Assembly (NCBI GenBank): GCA_910585445.1
Contig: CAJUEK010000041.1
Coordinates: 1-22,634 of the forward strand
Origin: an uncultured Bacteroidales bacterium
Lineage (GTDB): Bacteria > Bacteroidota > Bacteroidia > Bacteroidales > UBA932
Direction of reading: 5' to 3'
DNA: 22,634 bases
Shown here: positions 6,382 through 15,193 of the stretch, piece after piece
Numbering within the stretch: the stretch's first letter is position 1
How the letters are laid out: each line of letters begins with the position of its first letter
Notes under the pieces: model-generated
Seen by the model: only the letters and a program-made list of their open reading frames with translations
What the model was told of the DNA's origin: nothing
Databases searched by the model: none
Position numbers and translations under genes: made by a program

Positions 6382-7419
6382 ATGCAGGGCAGAATACGGA
6401 ATATGATTTCGGTGCTCACGGGCGCGGTGCTTGCCGCCGTGTCCGTGTGCATGGCCTTTTCTTCGTGTGAGCGGATATATGATGACCTTGAGCCCTGTCC
6501 GCACGGGGTGTCATTGCGCTTCGTATATGATTATAACATGGAGTACGCCAACTCTTTCCCGAGAAAAGTTGACTGCCTGACGCTCTATATCTACGATGAC
6601 AAGGGCAATTGGGCCGGCACCAGGACTGTGACCGGAGCCTGTCTTCAGGACGAATCCTACAGGATGAAGCTTGACCTTGCGGAAGGCACATGGCATTTTG
6701 TGGCCTACGGAGGACTGGCTTGCGATGACAAGTCTTTTTCTTTGGCGGATGAGCCGTCGCAGGGCAGCACTTATACTGACCTTTGTGCCGTGATGGACAG
6801 GGGGCAGGTCGAGTCTTCTGTTGCGGAGCAAAGGCGTCTTCACGATATGTTCTGGGGAGAGCTGACTCTCGCTTCTGCGGACCTTTATAGTGAGGGTACA
6901 GTGCGAATGATGAAGAATACGAACAATATCCGCATTGTGCTGCAGCAGGAAAACGGCGGACAGCTTTCTCCCGAAGATTTCATTTTTGAGATAACCGACA
7001 ACAACTCCGTGTTCAGTTATGACAATAGTCTGGTTACTGAGGGTGTGGCACCTGTGACATATTCCCCATGGGCTGTAGGCCAGGAGCAGACCGGTGTCTC
7101 AATTGTCGGGGGAAATGTAGTTCCGGAGGCGGTTGTCGTGGCTTATGCGGAGATGAGCACGTCGCGTCTTGTTACCGGTAATGCGCCTAAGCTTGTGATA
7201 CGCCGCAGCGGTGACGGCAGCAGAATCGTGGACTTCCCGCTTGTCGAATACCTGCTTCTGCTCCGCAGTGAGCGATACCGCAAGATGGGTGAGCAGGAAT
7301 ATCTGGACAGGGAGAGCGATTATGTGCTGTTTTTCTTCCTGCGTCCTGACCATTCGTGGATTAATACCCATATAGTGGTTGACAAGTGGGTGGTACGTTT
7401 GAATAATGCTGAATTCTGA
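6382..7419 (+). CDS. FimB/Mfa2 family fimbrial anchor lipoprotein
   Basis: 345 residues from ATG 6382. An in-frame ATG at 6403 may be the true start, because the first gives only 1 nt between AGGA and the codon. The lipobox FSSC gives lipid Cys29 (Cys22 from the second start). CERIYDDLEPCP, GVSLRFVYDYN and DCLTLYIYDDKGNW are hallmark segments of the FimB/Mfa2 family (DUF1812), outer-membrane anchors that terminate type V pili and set their length. In P. gingivalis loss of the anchor gives long shed fimbriae. The gene directly follows the shaft gene (8 bp), the usual order. The C-terminus WVVRLNNAEF nearly repeats that of the shaft protein; there is no Thr-Arg maturation site after the lipobox, as expected for a subunit that stays at the base. 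Confidence 0.93.
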   Translation: MQGRIRNMISVLTGAVLAAVSVCMAFSSCERIYDDLEPCPHGVSLRFVYDYNMEYANSFPRKVDCLTLYIYDDKGNWAGTRTVTGACLQDESYRMKLDLAEGTWHFVAYGGLACDDKSFSLADEPSQGSTYTDLCAVMDRGQVESSVAEQRRLHDMFWGELTLASADLYSEGTVRMMKNTNNIRIVLQQENGGQLSPEDFIFEITDNNSVFSYDNSLVTEGVAPVTYSPWAVGQEQTGVSIVGGNVVPEAVVVAYAEMSTSRLVTGNAPKLVIRRSGDGSRIVDFPLVEYLLLLRSERYRKMGEQEYLDRESDYVLFFFLRPDHSWINTHIVVDKWVVRLNNAEF

Positions 7420-7439
7420 GCGTAAAATCTTTCATCTCG

Positions 7440-8768
7440 ATGTTTAGGGTAAATAAAAGAACCATATCCATGATTGCGGGAGTGCTGTTCTGCGGCATTC
7501 TTGCGCTGCTGTCATGTTCTTGTGTTTCTGATGTTTATGACGATGGAGGCAGTGACGGTGAGCTTGTCACTCTGGTTCTGAAAGCTGCTGTGCTTGATTC
7601 CGGGGAGCAGGATGACCAGGCAGGGGAGGATCTTATGAACAGCCTGCGCATTGTCATTCTCAGCAGGAACAGGAACGGGTACTGGAGCGTTGAGCACAAT
7701 GTGAATGAGGATTTCAATTCAGGGGTGCGCATTTCTGACGAAAAGCCGTTCATGGTTGCGAAAAACCAGACGAAGAGGATTTATCTGGTGGCTAATGCCT
7801 CCATGGTGAGACGTCTGGACGGGAGCGTGATTGACCTGGGTGCGGATGAACTGTATATTCCGGACAGGTCGGGTGTCGCAGCAATAGACACTGTGGATTT
7901 TTTCCTGCTCGGAAAGGATATGCCTCAAGAGGGGCTTCCTATGAGCTCCATGTATGAGTTTGAGATGGGAAAGACCTCAAAGACAATGGAATGCCATGTC
8001 GTGAGGGCTGCGGCGAAAATTACTTTCAGATATGTCAACAGGACCACTCAGATACCAGAAAACCCAGGTGACGGACAGGTGTTCGCCAGGCGCAGGCGCA
8101 TCAGGCTTCTTGGATGGACACTTGAAAATGTCGCTGACAGGTCTTATGTGATGCCGCGTGTGAATGCAGGTGCTGACGGCAGGTATGCTGTGGTTGACAG
8201 CCGTCTCGGGCAATTGCGTGTTCTTGATGGAGACTGGATGGACTGGATGCTGCAGGAAGCCGGAAAAGGGGATGACGTGACGCGTTATGAATGGCTGACG
8301 GACTATGAACTCCCGTCCAAGGCCGTGCATTCCGTATATACCCATTGGTATGACAATTCCCCGGGAGCCCCTGATGCTCCGGTGATTTTTCCTGAAGAGA
8401 GCGACGGAGCTGAGAATGCCGCGTATGCATCTGCGGCCGTGTATCTTCCGGAGAGCAGCAACAGGCAATGGTATGACAAGGACAATCAGCCGGATGCTTC
8501 GCTGAAATTGCAGTCATACCGTATTACAGTCATCACCAATGAACTTGATGAAGGCCTTGAGGATGTTCCCGGCAATTGGGTGGCGGCAAGTTATACTGCT
8601 GTCATGCCGCAGCTTTTTTCCATGTTCCGCAATACTCACGTGAAGGTGAACGTGACTTTCGTGGGGGCCGGACAGTTCGCGCTTTATGCTGAAATCGCCC
8701 CCTGGAAGGAACTCAAGCCGGTTGAGGGAGAGCTTATCCCTGACACGCCACGGCCTGCAGGCCATTAG
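7440..8768 (+). CDS. fimbrial accessory/tip lipoprotein (FimC/Mfa3-like position)
   Basis: 442 residues with a lipoprotein signal (LLSC, Cys26; a second Cys at 28) and an Asp-rich mature start (SDVYDDGGSDGE). Segments such as LVTLVLKAAVLDSG, MNSLRIVILSRN, RIYLVANAS, VRAAAKITFRY and NVTFVGAGQFALYAEIAPW follow the strand order of the two-domain fimbrillin fold. In Mfa/Fim operons the gene after the FimB/Mfa2 anchor encodes an accessory subunit needed for the tip complex, and that position is the main basis for the call. It lacks the C-terminal strand shared by shaft and anchor and ends in a Pro-rich tail (PDTPRPAGH). The family cannot be named more exactly from sequence alone. Confidence 0.75.
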   Translation: MFRVNKRTISMIAGVLFCGILALLSCSCVSDVYDDGGSDGELVTLVLKAAVLDSGEQDDQAGEDLMNSLRIVILSRNRNGYWSVEHNVNEDFNSGVRISDEKPFMVAKNQTKRIYLVANASMVRRLDGSVIDLGADELYIPDRSGVAAIDTVDFFLLGKDMPQEGLPMSSMYEFEMGKTSKTMECHVVRAAAKITFRYVNRTTQIPENPGDGQVFARRRRIRLLGWTLENVADRSYVMPRVNAGADGRYAVVDSRLGQLRVLDGDWMDWMLQEAGKGDDVTRYEWLTDYELPSKAVHSVYTHWYDNSPGAPDAPVIFPEESDGAENAAYASAAVYLPESSNRQWYDKDNQPDASLKLQSYRITVITNELDEGLEDVPGNWVAASYTAVMPQLFSMFRNTHVKVNVTFVGAGQFALYAEIAPWKELKPVEGELIPDTPRPAGH

Positions 8769-8779
8769 AAAATGTGATT

Positions 8780-9889
8780 ATGCACAAAGATTTGAGATAT
8801 ATTCTTTTAGTCGTGCTGCCGCTCCTGTGGACGGCATGTGGGCGCGATTTGCCTGTGGACCTGCCTGCTGTGGAGCCTGTGCCAGGTCTGGAGGAAGGGG
8901 CAGTCGGCTTCGGGGCGGTGAAGTCTTCCGGAGCCGTTGCTGGCCAGGATGATTATCTGCACAACACTTTCATTCATGATGTCAGCTATCTCAGGATATA
9001 CAATTATACCGGCACTGCGCTGGATTTCAATGACAATGCCGATTACAAATGGTATGTGTATGATGAGGATTTGGGCAGCATGACCGGAGGAATGTATAAT
9101 TTCCGTCCTCTGGAGGGGCGCGGGTTCCTGTGGAGTGAATTGGAAATAGAGGGTACGGTAGGATATAAGTTCGATGCCATTGTTTTCCCTTATTATCAGA
9201 AATACAGGGATACCGTGTCTGTTGACCAGAGCGTTGCGGGTAATTTCCTTGCTTCCGACATATTGATGGCCCATCACATACAGTTCTCCGGGGATTTCGG
9301 AAAGAGGGTGGCCCTGAAATTCTATCATGTTCTTTCTATGCTCAAGGTCATGGTCTATATCCCGAAATATGACGCGGCGACTAATACCGGCTTTGGAAAG
9401 GATGCGGCATCGGATATAGTGCTGCCTGATATATATACGAAATTTTCATTCAGTTTTGACACTGCGCTGTCTTCTGACGCGGCTCCGGTGGTGATGCCGC
9501 ATACATCTTCGAATAAGCCGGATGACTGTCCCAAGGGAGACATAAGCATGTATGCCCTTTACGACAAGTCTGAATTGACCGGAATAGGCGAGGGAACGGA
9601 CCCCAAGACCGGGCGTGAATGCTGGATATGCTCTTTCGCCGCCATCCTGCCGGTCCAGGAGCTTGTTGATGAGAATGCGCTGCTGCGTCTGACGCTTAAG
9701 ACTGTTGACGGGCAGAAGCGGGTTTATCAATATACTCCGGGCGTATCCAAGGCAGTGAGCATAGTGGCCGGAAGCATAACGTCGCTGCACCTGTCAATCC
9801 GTGAAGAGGAAAACAAGGCTTTTCTCATGAAGGCGGAGGTGATGCCTTGGGAGCAGGCTTCAGCTGACATGGGGCTGGAAAAAGAGTGA
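8780..9889 (+). CDS. fimbrillin-like accessory lipoprotein
   Basis: 369 residues from ATG 8780; a GTG six bases earlier (8774) is also in frame but less likely. The signal peptide ends in lipobox WTAC (Cys20). Typical fimbrillin-family segments are visible: VSYLRIYNYTG, YDAIVFPYYQ-like (FDAIVFPYYQKY), VALKFYHVLSMLKVMVYIPK, the conserved hydrophobic strand pair, and KAEVMPWEQ near the C-terminus. VMPW also occurs at the end of the major fimbrillin, but here the chain then diverges. It probably adds to the pilus tip or sub-tip complex. It starts 11 bp after the previous gene. Confidence 0.75.
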   Translation: MHKDLRYILLVVLPLLWTACGRDLPVDLPAVEPVPGLEEGAVGFGAVKSSGAVAGQDDYLHNTFIHDVSYLRIYNYTGTALDFNDNADYKWYVYDEDLGSMTGGMYNFRPLEGRGFLWSELEIEGTVGYKFDAIVFPYYQKYRDTVSVDQSVAGNFLASDILMAHHIQFSGDFGKRVALKFYHVLSMLKVMVYIPKYDAATNTGFGKDAASDIVLPDIYTKFSFSFDTALSSDAAPVVMPHTSSNKPDDCPKGDISMYALYDKSELTGIGEGTDPKTGRECWICSFAAILPVQELVDENALLRLTLKTVDGQKRVYQYTPGVSKAVSIVAGSITSLHLSIREEENKAFLMKAEVMPWEQASADMGLEKE

Positions 9890-9896
9890 GTATCAA

Positions 9897-11261
9897 ATGA
9901 GAAACATCAATAGCATAATATCCTGTCTTGTGCCGGCAATGATTCTGCCGGTTCTTGCAGCGTGTACGGGCGGGATGGATGAATATGGCCGCGAGGCTTC
10001 CGGAAATCTTGTCCTGAGGGCCGGTGTGGATGATGCCGCGATGACGCGCTCAATTGCGGAGGGAAAGCTTCCGGACGGGAAGGGATACCGGTTCACCTAT
10101 CCTGCGGACGCTTCGGGGCATTCCGCGCTTCCATGCGTGTTCACTGGCGGGGTGGGCCTTGTAGCTGCCTCTGACGGGCATTTCCTGACTTGGGCAGATG
10201 TGGCTGACAGCAAGAGCTATACGTTCTGCCTTGACAATGTGCCGTCGGCTGAAAACGGCTCTGGAGAATTTTTCGGAGTCATTTTCAGCGATGAGGAGAA
10301 AGGCATGTATGCTGCCGGAAAAGATGATGCGGAATCAACCAATGACATAGTATGGGGCAGCTGCACCGTGCATGACAGGACTTCTGTGGAACTGGATTTC
10401 AAGATGACCCACCGCATGTCCAGGCTGACTGTCAATATTGTTTCGGATGACGGGACTGAGCTGGCCGGTGCGATTGTGCGCCTGTGCAATGTAGTGCTGC
10501 TGCCCGAGAGCTTCGACAGGATGACGGGAGAGGTCTCAATTGCGCAGGTTCCCTCATATGGGGACATTGTGCTGAGGGACGGCAGTGAGCCGTGGATACC
10601 CGAGCCTGAGGCCGGGAGTGACGGGGAGGCGGCTGTCCGGTATGAATATATGACTGATGCCTTTGTCTTTCCTCCGCAGCCTCTGCGCAGCGGCAACGAA
10701 AGGCCCCGTCTGCAGGTCGTGATACCTGAGGGTGACCATGAAGGGACATATTCGGCAGCCCTGCCTACATCTATGACTGTGACTTCGGACGGAATGACTT
10801 CAATACAATCATTGTCAAGGTTTTCCGCAGGACAGCACCTTGTGCTGAATGTCACTCTGCTTCACAACGACCAGAAACCTGTGCTTGAGTTCCGTCCTGC
10901 CGCAGTCGAGAGGTGGGACTTCAAGGGGGATTTCTCCGCTGTCGCCAAGCGTGAGGGAATATATGACCTTGGCCAGTTCGTGAAACTCATAGAAGCGTAT
11001 AACAAGCTTGCTGGGGGAACTGACAGGGAAAAATGGATGCGTCAGGTTGACCGTTACGGGAAGCTGGAGGGAGGCAAATGGGTTTTCAACCTGTTCACCA
11101 ACCTCAGTTTCAATATGGACGGGAATACTGAATTGTTCTGTGACGGCAATTTCACATTCAGGATGTACGGGTATTCCGTAACGGTGTCTGAGGGCGGCAA
11201 TGAGACTGTGTTTGGTGAAAATGAGGTTGAACAGCTTGTGGCAAAACTTACCGTGTCATGA
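9897..11261 (+). CDS. fimbrillin-like lipoprotein with short C-terminal beta module
   Basis: 454 residues, lipobox LAAC (Cys23), followed by MTR-S (Arg51), a plausible Arg-type maturation site at the same distance from the lipid Cys as in the major subunit. Residues ~60-340 have the fimbrillin fold signature (FKMTHRMSRLTVNIVSDDG, PPQPLRSGNERPRLQVVIPEG, FSAGQHLVLNVTLL). Residues ~353-454 form an extra module beginning GIYDLGQFVKLIEAY (helix) and followed by strands FNLFTNLSF and FDG-like repeats; it resembles the first turn of the beta-helix modules in the next three genes, without GLUG repeats. Probable tip adhesin variant. It overlaps the next gene by 4 bp (ATGA). Confidence 0.75.
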   Translation: MRNINSIISCLVPAMILPVLAACTGGMDEYGREASGNLVLRAGVDDAAMTRSIAEGKLPDGKGYRFTYPADASGHSALPCVFTGGVGLVAASDGHFLTWADVADSKSYTFCLDNVPSAENGSGEFFGVIFSDEEKGMYAAGKDDAESTNDIVWGSCTVHDRTSVELDFKMTHRMSRLTVNIVSDDGTELAGAIVRLCNVVLLPESFDRMTGEVSIAQVPSYGDIVLRDGSEPWIPEPEAGSDGEAAVRYEYMTDAFVFPPQPLRSGNERPRLQVVIPEGDHEGTYSAALPTSMTVTSDGMTSIQSLSRFSAGQHLVLNVTLLHNDQKPVLEFRPAAVERWDFKGDFSAVAKREGIYDLGQFVKLIEAYNKLAGGTDREKWMRQVDRYGKLEGGKWVFNLFTNLSFNMDGNTELFCDGNFTFRMYGYSVTVSEGGNETVFGENEVEQLVAKLTVS

Positions 11262-12883
11262 GGGATTTGATGAAATATATGATGGCGGCCGGAATCTGCC
11301 TGGTGGCAGCTTCCTGTGTCTCAGGGGTGCTTGAGCGCGGCCGTGACGGGGGCAGGGGACTTTCGGTCGATGTGGCCCTCGGGAAAATGAATGTGAAGGC
11401 GACTGGAGGACAGGACATGTCAGCGGAAACCGGATTCGGACAGGATGATGTAATCGGCCTCTTTTCTGAGGGTGGCAATCTTGACCCGGGAAGCGGCGGG
11501 AAACTTGTCAATGTGCCGATGAAATTTGACAGTTCCAAGGGGGAGAACGGCTATGTGTTCGTCAATGAGGAGGTCAATGCAGATGTGAACCAGCTCGGCA
11601 AAGTCTATCTGTATTATCCTTATGCCAAAGGGGCTGAGCAGCCAGGAGGTGCTTCTGTGGTTGACCCAGGGAACGGACGCGTTTATGATTTCCTTATCGC
11701 ATATGATGATTGGGGAGAGGGCTATGTTTTCTATCATGCCTTCTGCAAGCTGAGGATAAGGTGCGGTGAGGGCTTTGACGCTGTGGCTGGCCAGAAAATT
11801 TCCGTGTTCCTTGAGAATCCGGCGGACAGTATCCGTATTGTGGACAATGGCGGAGGGGATGTCATGAAGAAATATGAGTTTTTCGGCAAGAGGAAGGAGT
11901 TTGAGGCATGGAAGGTACTGGCTTATGACGGAGGGAAGGAGTATGAGGCCTATGAGGTGATTCTTCCAAGCTCTTCTGACAGGACCACAAGAGTTGACCA
12001 TATAGAACTTATGGACAATGACGGGAATATTCAGGAACTGCGTCTGACTCATGAGGTTTTCGACATTCCCGGGCAATATGACCCGCATGGCTATCTTAAG
12101 CCTTCGTATGTCTTTCCTGTCACTGTGAAGATGGAGAATCTTGTGCCGGTGGTGCGCGAGGGAAGCATAACCCCTTGGGGAGAGGGCGAGTCCATAACTG
12201 TTGAGCGTACATACGGAATCAATGATGATGCGCAGTTCTCCGAATGGGCGGGCATATACAATTCTTTTGTCAAGGATTTTCCCTCTCTTGGAAGCAGGCC
12301 TTCCGTGGAGGAGATTGCTGATGAGGGCAACCGTTATCATGACCTGCTCAATTACGGTACCTATGTCAACAAGAGATGGAATTTCCATGTCGGGGCCGAT
12401 CTTGACCTGTCTCAGAATGCCGTTTCTTCCGTGTGCATAATGGAACTGTGCGACACATTGAGCGGTGCCAACCATACCTTGTCAAATATTTTCCTTAAAG
12501 GTTCGGGCATGTCCGGTTTCATAGGCACGTTGAGCGAGGGGGGATGCCTGCAGGATATGAGGCTGTCCGCCTTGTCCATTGCCGATGATGCGGCCTCCGG
12601 AGGATTGTGTGGAGGCATTGCGGCGCGTATGACCGGGGGAACTGTGACCAATTGCAGGGTCACGGGAATTTCTCTTCGCTGCGCTTCCGGGGTATATGCA
12701 GGGGCTTTTGCCGGCGAGATGACAGGCGGGACAGTAGAATATTCCTCTTTCCGCGGTTCCATAATGGGAGGTACTTCTTCGGCGACCGGACAATATGCAA
12801 GGATATTGGGCAAGAATCCGTCCGATGATTTCCAAGTAAAGGTCGAGGAGGTTGATGCGACTAATGTAATCATAATGAAATAG
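11258..12883 (+). CDS. fimbrillin-like lipoprotein with C-terminal GLUG-type beta-helix (putative tip adhesin)
   Basis: 541 residues, lipobox AASC (Cys20). NVK-A (Lys47) occupies the place of the maturation site in its neighbours. Residues ~30-310 are fimbrillin-like (DDVIGLFSEGG, YLYYPYAKGAE, HAFCKLRIRCGEGF). Residues ~324-400 contain the helix-plus-strand module (FSEWAGIYNSF, then FHVGADLDLS) seen in the flanking genes, and ~416-510 carry about three GLUG-like turns: GFIGTLSEGGCLQDMRLSAL, GGIAARMTGGTVTNCRVTG and GAFAGEMTGGTVEYSSFRG. GLUG repeats form right-handed beta-helices in surface adhesins. It is translationally coupled to the upstream gene by an ATGA overlap. Confidence 0.8.
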   Translation: MRDLMKYMMAAGICLVAASCVSGVLERGRDGGRGLSVDVALGKMNVKATGGQDMSAETGFGQDDVIGLFSEGGNLDPGSGGKLVNVPMKFDSSKGENGYVFVNEEVNADVNQLGKVYLYYPYAKGAEQPGGASVVDPGNGRVYDFLIAYDDWGEGYVFYHAFCKLRIRCGEGFDAVAGQKISVFLENPADSIRIVDNGGGDVMKKYEFFGKRKEFEAWKVLAYDGGKEYEAYEVILPSSSDRTTRVDHIELMDNDGNIQELRLTHEVFDIPGQYDPHGYLKPSYVFPVTVKMENLVPVVREGSITPWGEGESITVERTYGINDDAQFSEWAGIYNSFVKDFPSLGSRPSVEEIADEGNRYHDLLNYGTYVNKRWNFHVGADLDLSQNAVSSVCIMELCDTLSGANHTLSNIFLKGSGMSGFIGTLSEGGCLQDMRLSALSIADDAASGGLCGGIAARMTGGTVTNCRVTGISLRCASGVYAGAFAGEMTGGTVEYSSFRGSIMGGTSSATGQYARILGKNPSDDFQVKVEEVDATNVIIMK

Positions 12884-12890
12884 TGTGGCA

Positions 12891-15182
12891 ATGAGCGTAT
12901 CAGTTAGAAATATAAGGCGCGGCATATTGTTTTTGTGCGCATTGTTTGCGGCTGTGTGCTGCGGCCTGCCGGAGATTCCGGCTGATTCCGAAGAGGTGCG
13001 CGGAAAGGGCATGCCTGTGTGCCTTACGGCAATTTATGAGCCTGGCGGCATGGTTACAAAGGCAGGCGGGGGCAAGACCGCATTCTCAGACGGGGATGTG
13101 ATACATGTCTCGGCGGAGTTCTATGCCGGCGACATCAGCCAGGGTGCTTCGGGTGAGAAGATAGGAAAGACGCAGTATTGCGCCTACATGTTCAATGGGG
13201 GAGACTGGACCGGCATAATGCAGGATGGCGGGATAACCTGGCCCTATTCATGCGACTACGGAGTGTTCACGGCCTATTATGCTGCCCAGGCCAACGGGGC
13301 CATAAGTTCGGAGGACGGAGCTACGGACATGTGGAGCCTGAGCGGGACGGTGGCTTCGGGACTGACTGATGATACAGGCCCGATGAAGGCAGGAGCTACG
13401 GCCTTGGCTTTCGGACATGTAGTGAGGCTTGTCTTTTCGCATATGTGTACGCGCCTGTCTGTTATCAGACTGGATGCCGCTACGGCAGGGGAATATTGGC
13501 TCTCAAAGCCGTCTGACCCACAGTTCCATAATGCATTCCGTCTTGTCCGGAATCCGGAGACAGGTGTGGAGGTTGAATGGACTTCCTTGGAGGATGAGCA
13601 GTACGGGACATATATTTCGCGTTATCCCGACACTGCCGTTCCGTCGGAGTATGGAAATGCCGTCACATTTTATCTTGAGCCGGGAGCCCGTTATTCCGGC
13701 ATAAAACTGAATTATCGCTATAATCGCAATTACTTGACGCTCAGCTCGGAAAAGCTCAACGGACTTAAGGCTAACTGCTCATATGTGCTTGACATAACCC
13801 AGGATAAGGGAGTCGTGTTCGAAGACCCTGACGACGGAGGGTGGAGCGACCCGGACAAGCCTGAAAATGCATTCAAGCTGGATAATATACCTGCTTTCCT
13901 TGAAGCGGCGGGAAACGGCCAGGAGTATCAGGAAGGCGGCATGGCTATCCTGGAGCATACCAATACCGGTGTCATCCTGCTTGTTGACCTTGATTTCGGA
14001 GGCAAAGACCCGCTCAGCGAGGCTGATTTTCCGGATTCTTTTATGCGGAGCCTGCAGAATCTCGGTACTACTGTGACTTTTGACGGAAATTTCAAATATA
14101 TCCACAATTCGGTGCGTCCTGTTTTCAATGAGGTGCAGGGCCGTCTTTACAATTTGGGGATAAGCAATACCGTGAGAGAGGGAAAGATATCAAGTGACGT
14201 GTCGGGATACGGAGGCTTGTCCCGTTCCGTGAGTGCCAGTGGTACGATAGGAAACGTACGCATAAGCAATCTCAGCCTGTCTCTTGAGCTGCCGCTTACG
14301 GAGAATGCGGATGTGTATTATATAGGATGTGTCGCCGGTCTGAACAATGGCATTGTCTCGGGCATCGGGGTCAGGGGCGACATAAATATCCAAATCAAGG
14401 ATGCAGATGCCCAAGCCGGCACAAGGAGCGAGGTGCTTGTGGGCGGGATAATAGGCCAGAATGCAGGCACGCTTTCGGACTGCTCCGCTTTTGTGCATGG
14501 TGATGCGGATGTGCTTGCGACATGCGTGACGGTAAGGAACACTTGCCGCAATGTCCTTCCTATGTCGTCCGGAGGGGTTGTGGGCTATTCGCATAACAAT
14601 GTGGAGAATGTGATACTTAAGGTGGATGTGGATGCAAGCGGTTCCACTGCTTCCAATAATTTTACGGGAGGCATGGCCGGGCGTCTGAGACGTTCCGAGG
14701 GCATAGAGGAGACGCGTTATTTCAAGAATATATCCGTGGAGGGCCGTGTGCGAGGAGGTCAGGCGGTGACTGTATCCGGTGTACGCGGAAAATCGTTCAC
14801 TGGGGGCGTCGCCGGCCGTCTTTACAATTTTTTCATAAGCAATTGCAATTCTTTGTGTGAAGTCAGCGGATGGAACGGTGAGGCCGGTGAGGGTGTCCGT
14901 TATGCGACGGGAGGTGCTTTCGGATGTATCGCTTCACAGGAAGCCATGCCTCTGGTATTTGATTCCACCTGGTGGGGCGCTTCGCTTGAAGGGCTTTCTG
15001 CAACGGAAGAATGCTACATAGGGACTTTTGCGGGAATAATACCGACCCACAGGACTGAAAACGGATATCTTGAGAACGGAAACCGTGCAAGGGAGGTGCC
15101 TGGTATCGGCTTCTGGGGAGGCCAGCTTGATGATGAGACTGTGGGCGGAGGAATCGCATCCGCAGCTGATGATGACAGATAA
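12891..15182 (+). CDS. large fimbrillin-like protein with long GLUG-type beta-helix (putative tip adhesin)
   Basis: 763 residues from ATG 12891 (an in-frame GTG at 12885 is the alternative). A hydrophobic signal ends FAAVCCG; the lipobox is unusual (Cys23 or Cys24). MVTKAGG (Lys57) resembles the fimbrillin TRA/TKA maturation region, and FSDGDVIHVS plus YGVFTAYYAA are typical fimbrillin segments. The helix/strand module lies at ~323-400 (FKLDNIPAFLEAA, ILLVDLDFGG, VTFDGNFKYIHN). Residues ~440-680 carry about six GLUG-like turns, e.g. GCVAGLNNGIVSGIGVRGD, GGIIGQNAGTLSDCSAFVHG, GGVVGYSHNNVENV, TGGMAGRL and TGGVAGRLYNFFISNC. It is the largest adhesin candidate of the locus, 7 bp after the previous gene. 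Ligand unknown. Confidence 0.8.
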   Translation: MSVSVRNIRRGILFLCALFAAVCCGLPEIPADSEEVRGKGMPVCLTAIYEPGGMVTKAGGGKTAFSDGDVIHVSAEFYAGDISQGASGEKIGKTQYCAYMFNGGDWTGIMQDGGITWPYSCDYGVFTAYYAAQANGAISSEDGATDMWSLSGTVASGLTDDTGPMKAGATALAFGHVVRLVFSHMCTRLSVIRLDAATAGEYWLSKPSDPQFHNAFRLVRNPETGVEVEWTSLEDEQYGTYISRYPDTAVPSEYGNAVTFYLEPGARYSGIKLNYRYNRNYLTLSSEKLNGLKANCSYVLDITQDKGVVFEDPDDGGWSDPDKPENAFKLDNIPAFLEAAGNGQEYQEGGMAILEHTNTGVILLVDLDFGGKDPLSEADFPDSFMRSLQNLGTTVTFDGNFKYIHNSVRPVFNEVQGRLYNLGISNTVREGKISSDVSGYGGLSRSVSASGTIGNVRISNLSLSLELPLTENADVYYIGCVAGLNNGIVSGIGVRGDINIQIKDADAQAGTRSEVLVGGIIGQNAGTLSDCSAFVHGDADVLATCVTVRNTCRNVLPMSSGGVVGYSHNNVENVILKVDVDASGSTASNNFTGGMAGRLRRSEGIEETRYFKNISVEGRVRGGQAVTVSGVRGKSFTGGVAGRLYNFFISNCNSLCEVSGWNGEAGEGVRYATGGAFGCIASQEAMPLVFDSTWWGASLEGLSATEECYIGTFAGIIPTHRTENGYLENGNRAREVPGIGFWGGQLDDETVGGGIASAADDDR

Positions 15183-15193
15183 ATCGGATTGTT

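Noticed and set aside
10217..10855. 212-codon minus-strand ORF, Ser/Pro-rich
   Set aside because: Opposite to a well-supported fimbrillin gene; composition typical of antisense shadows.
11420..12475. 351-codon minus-strand ORF
   Set aside because: Long, but antisense to a lipoprotein gene with lipobox, fimbrillin segments and GLUG turns; no signal, domain or upstream site of its own.
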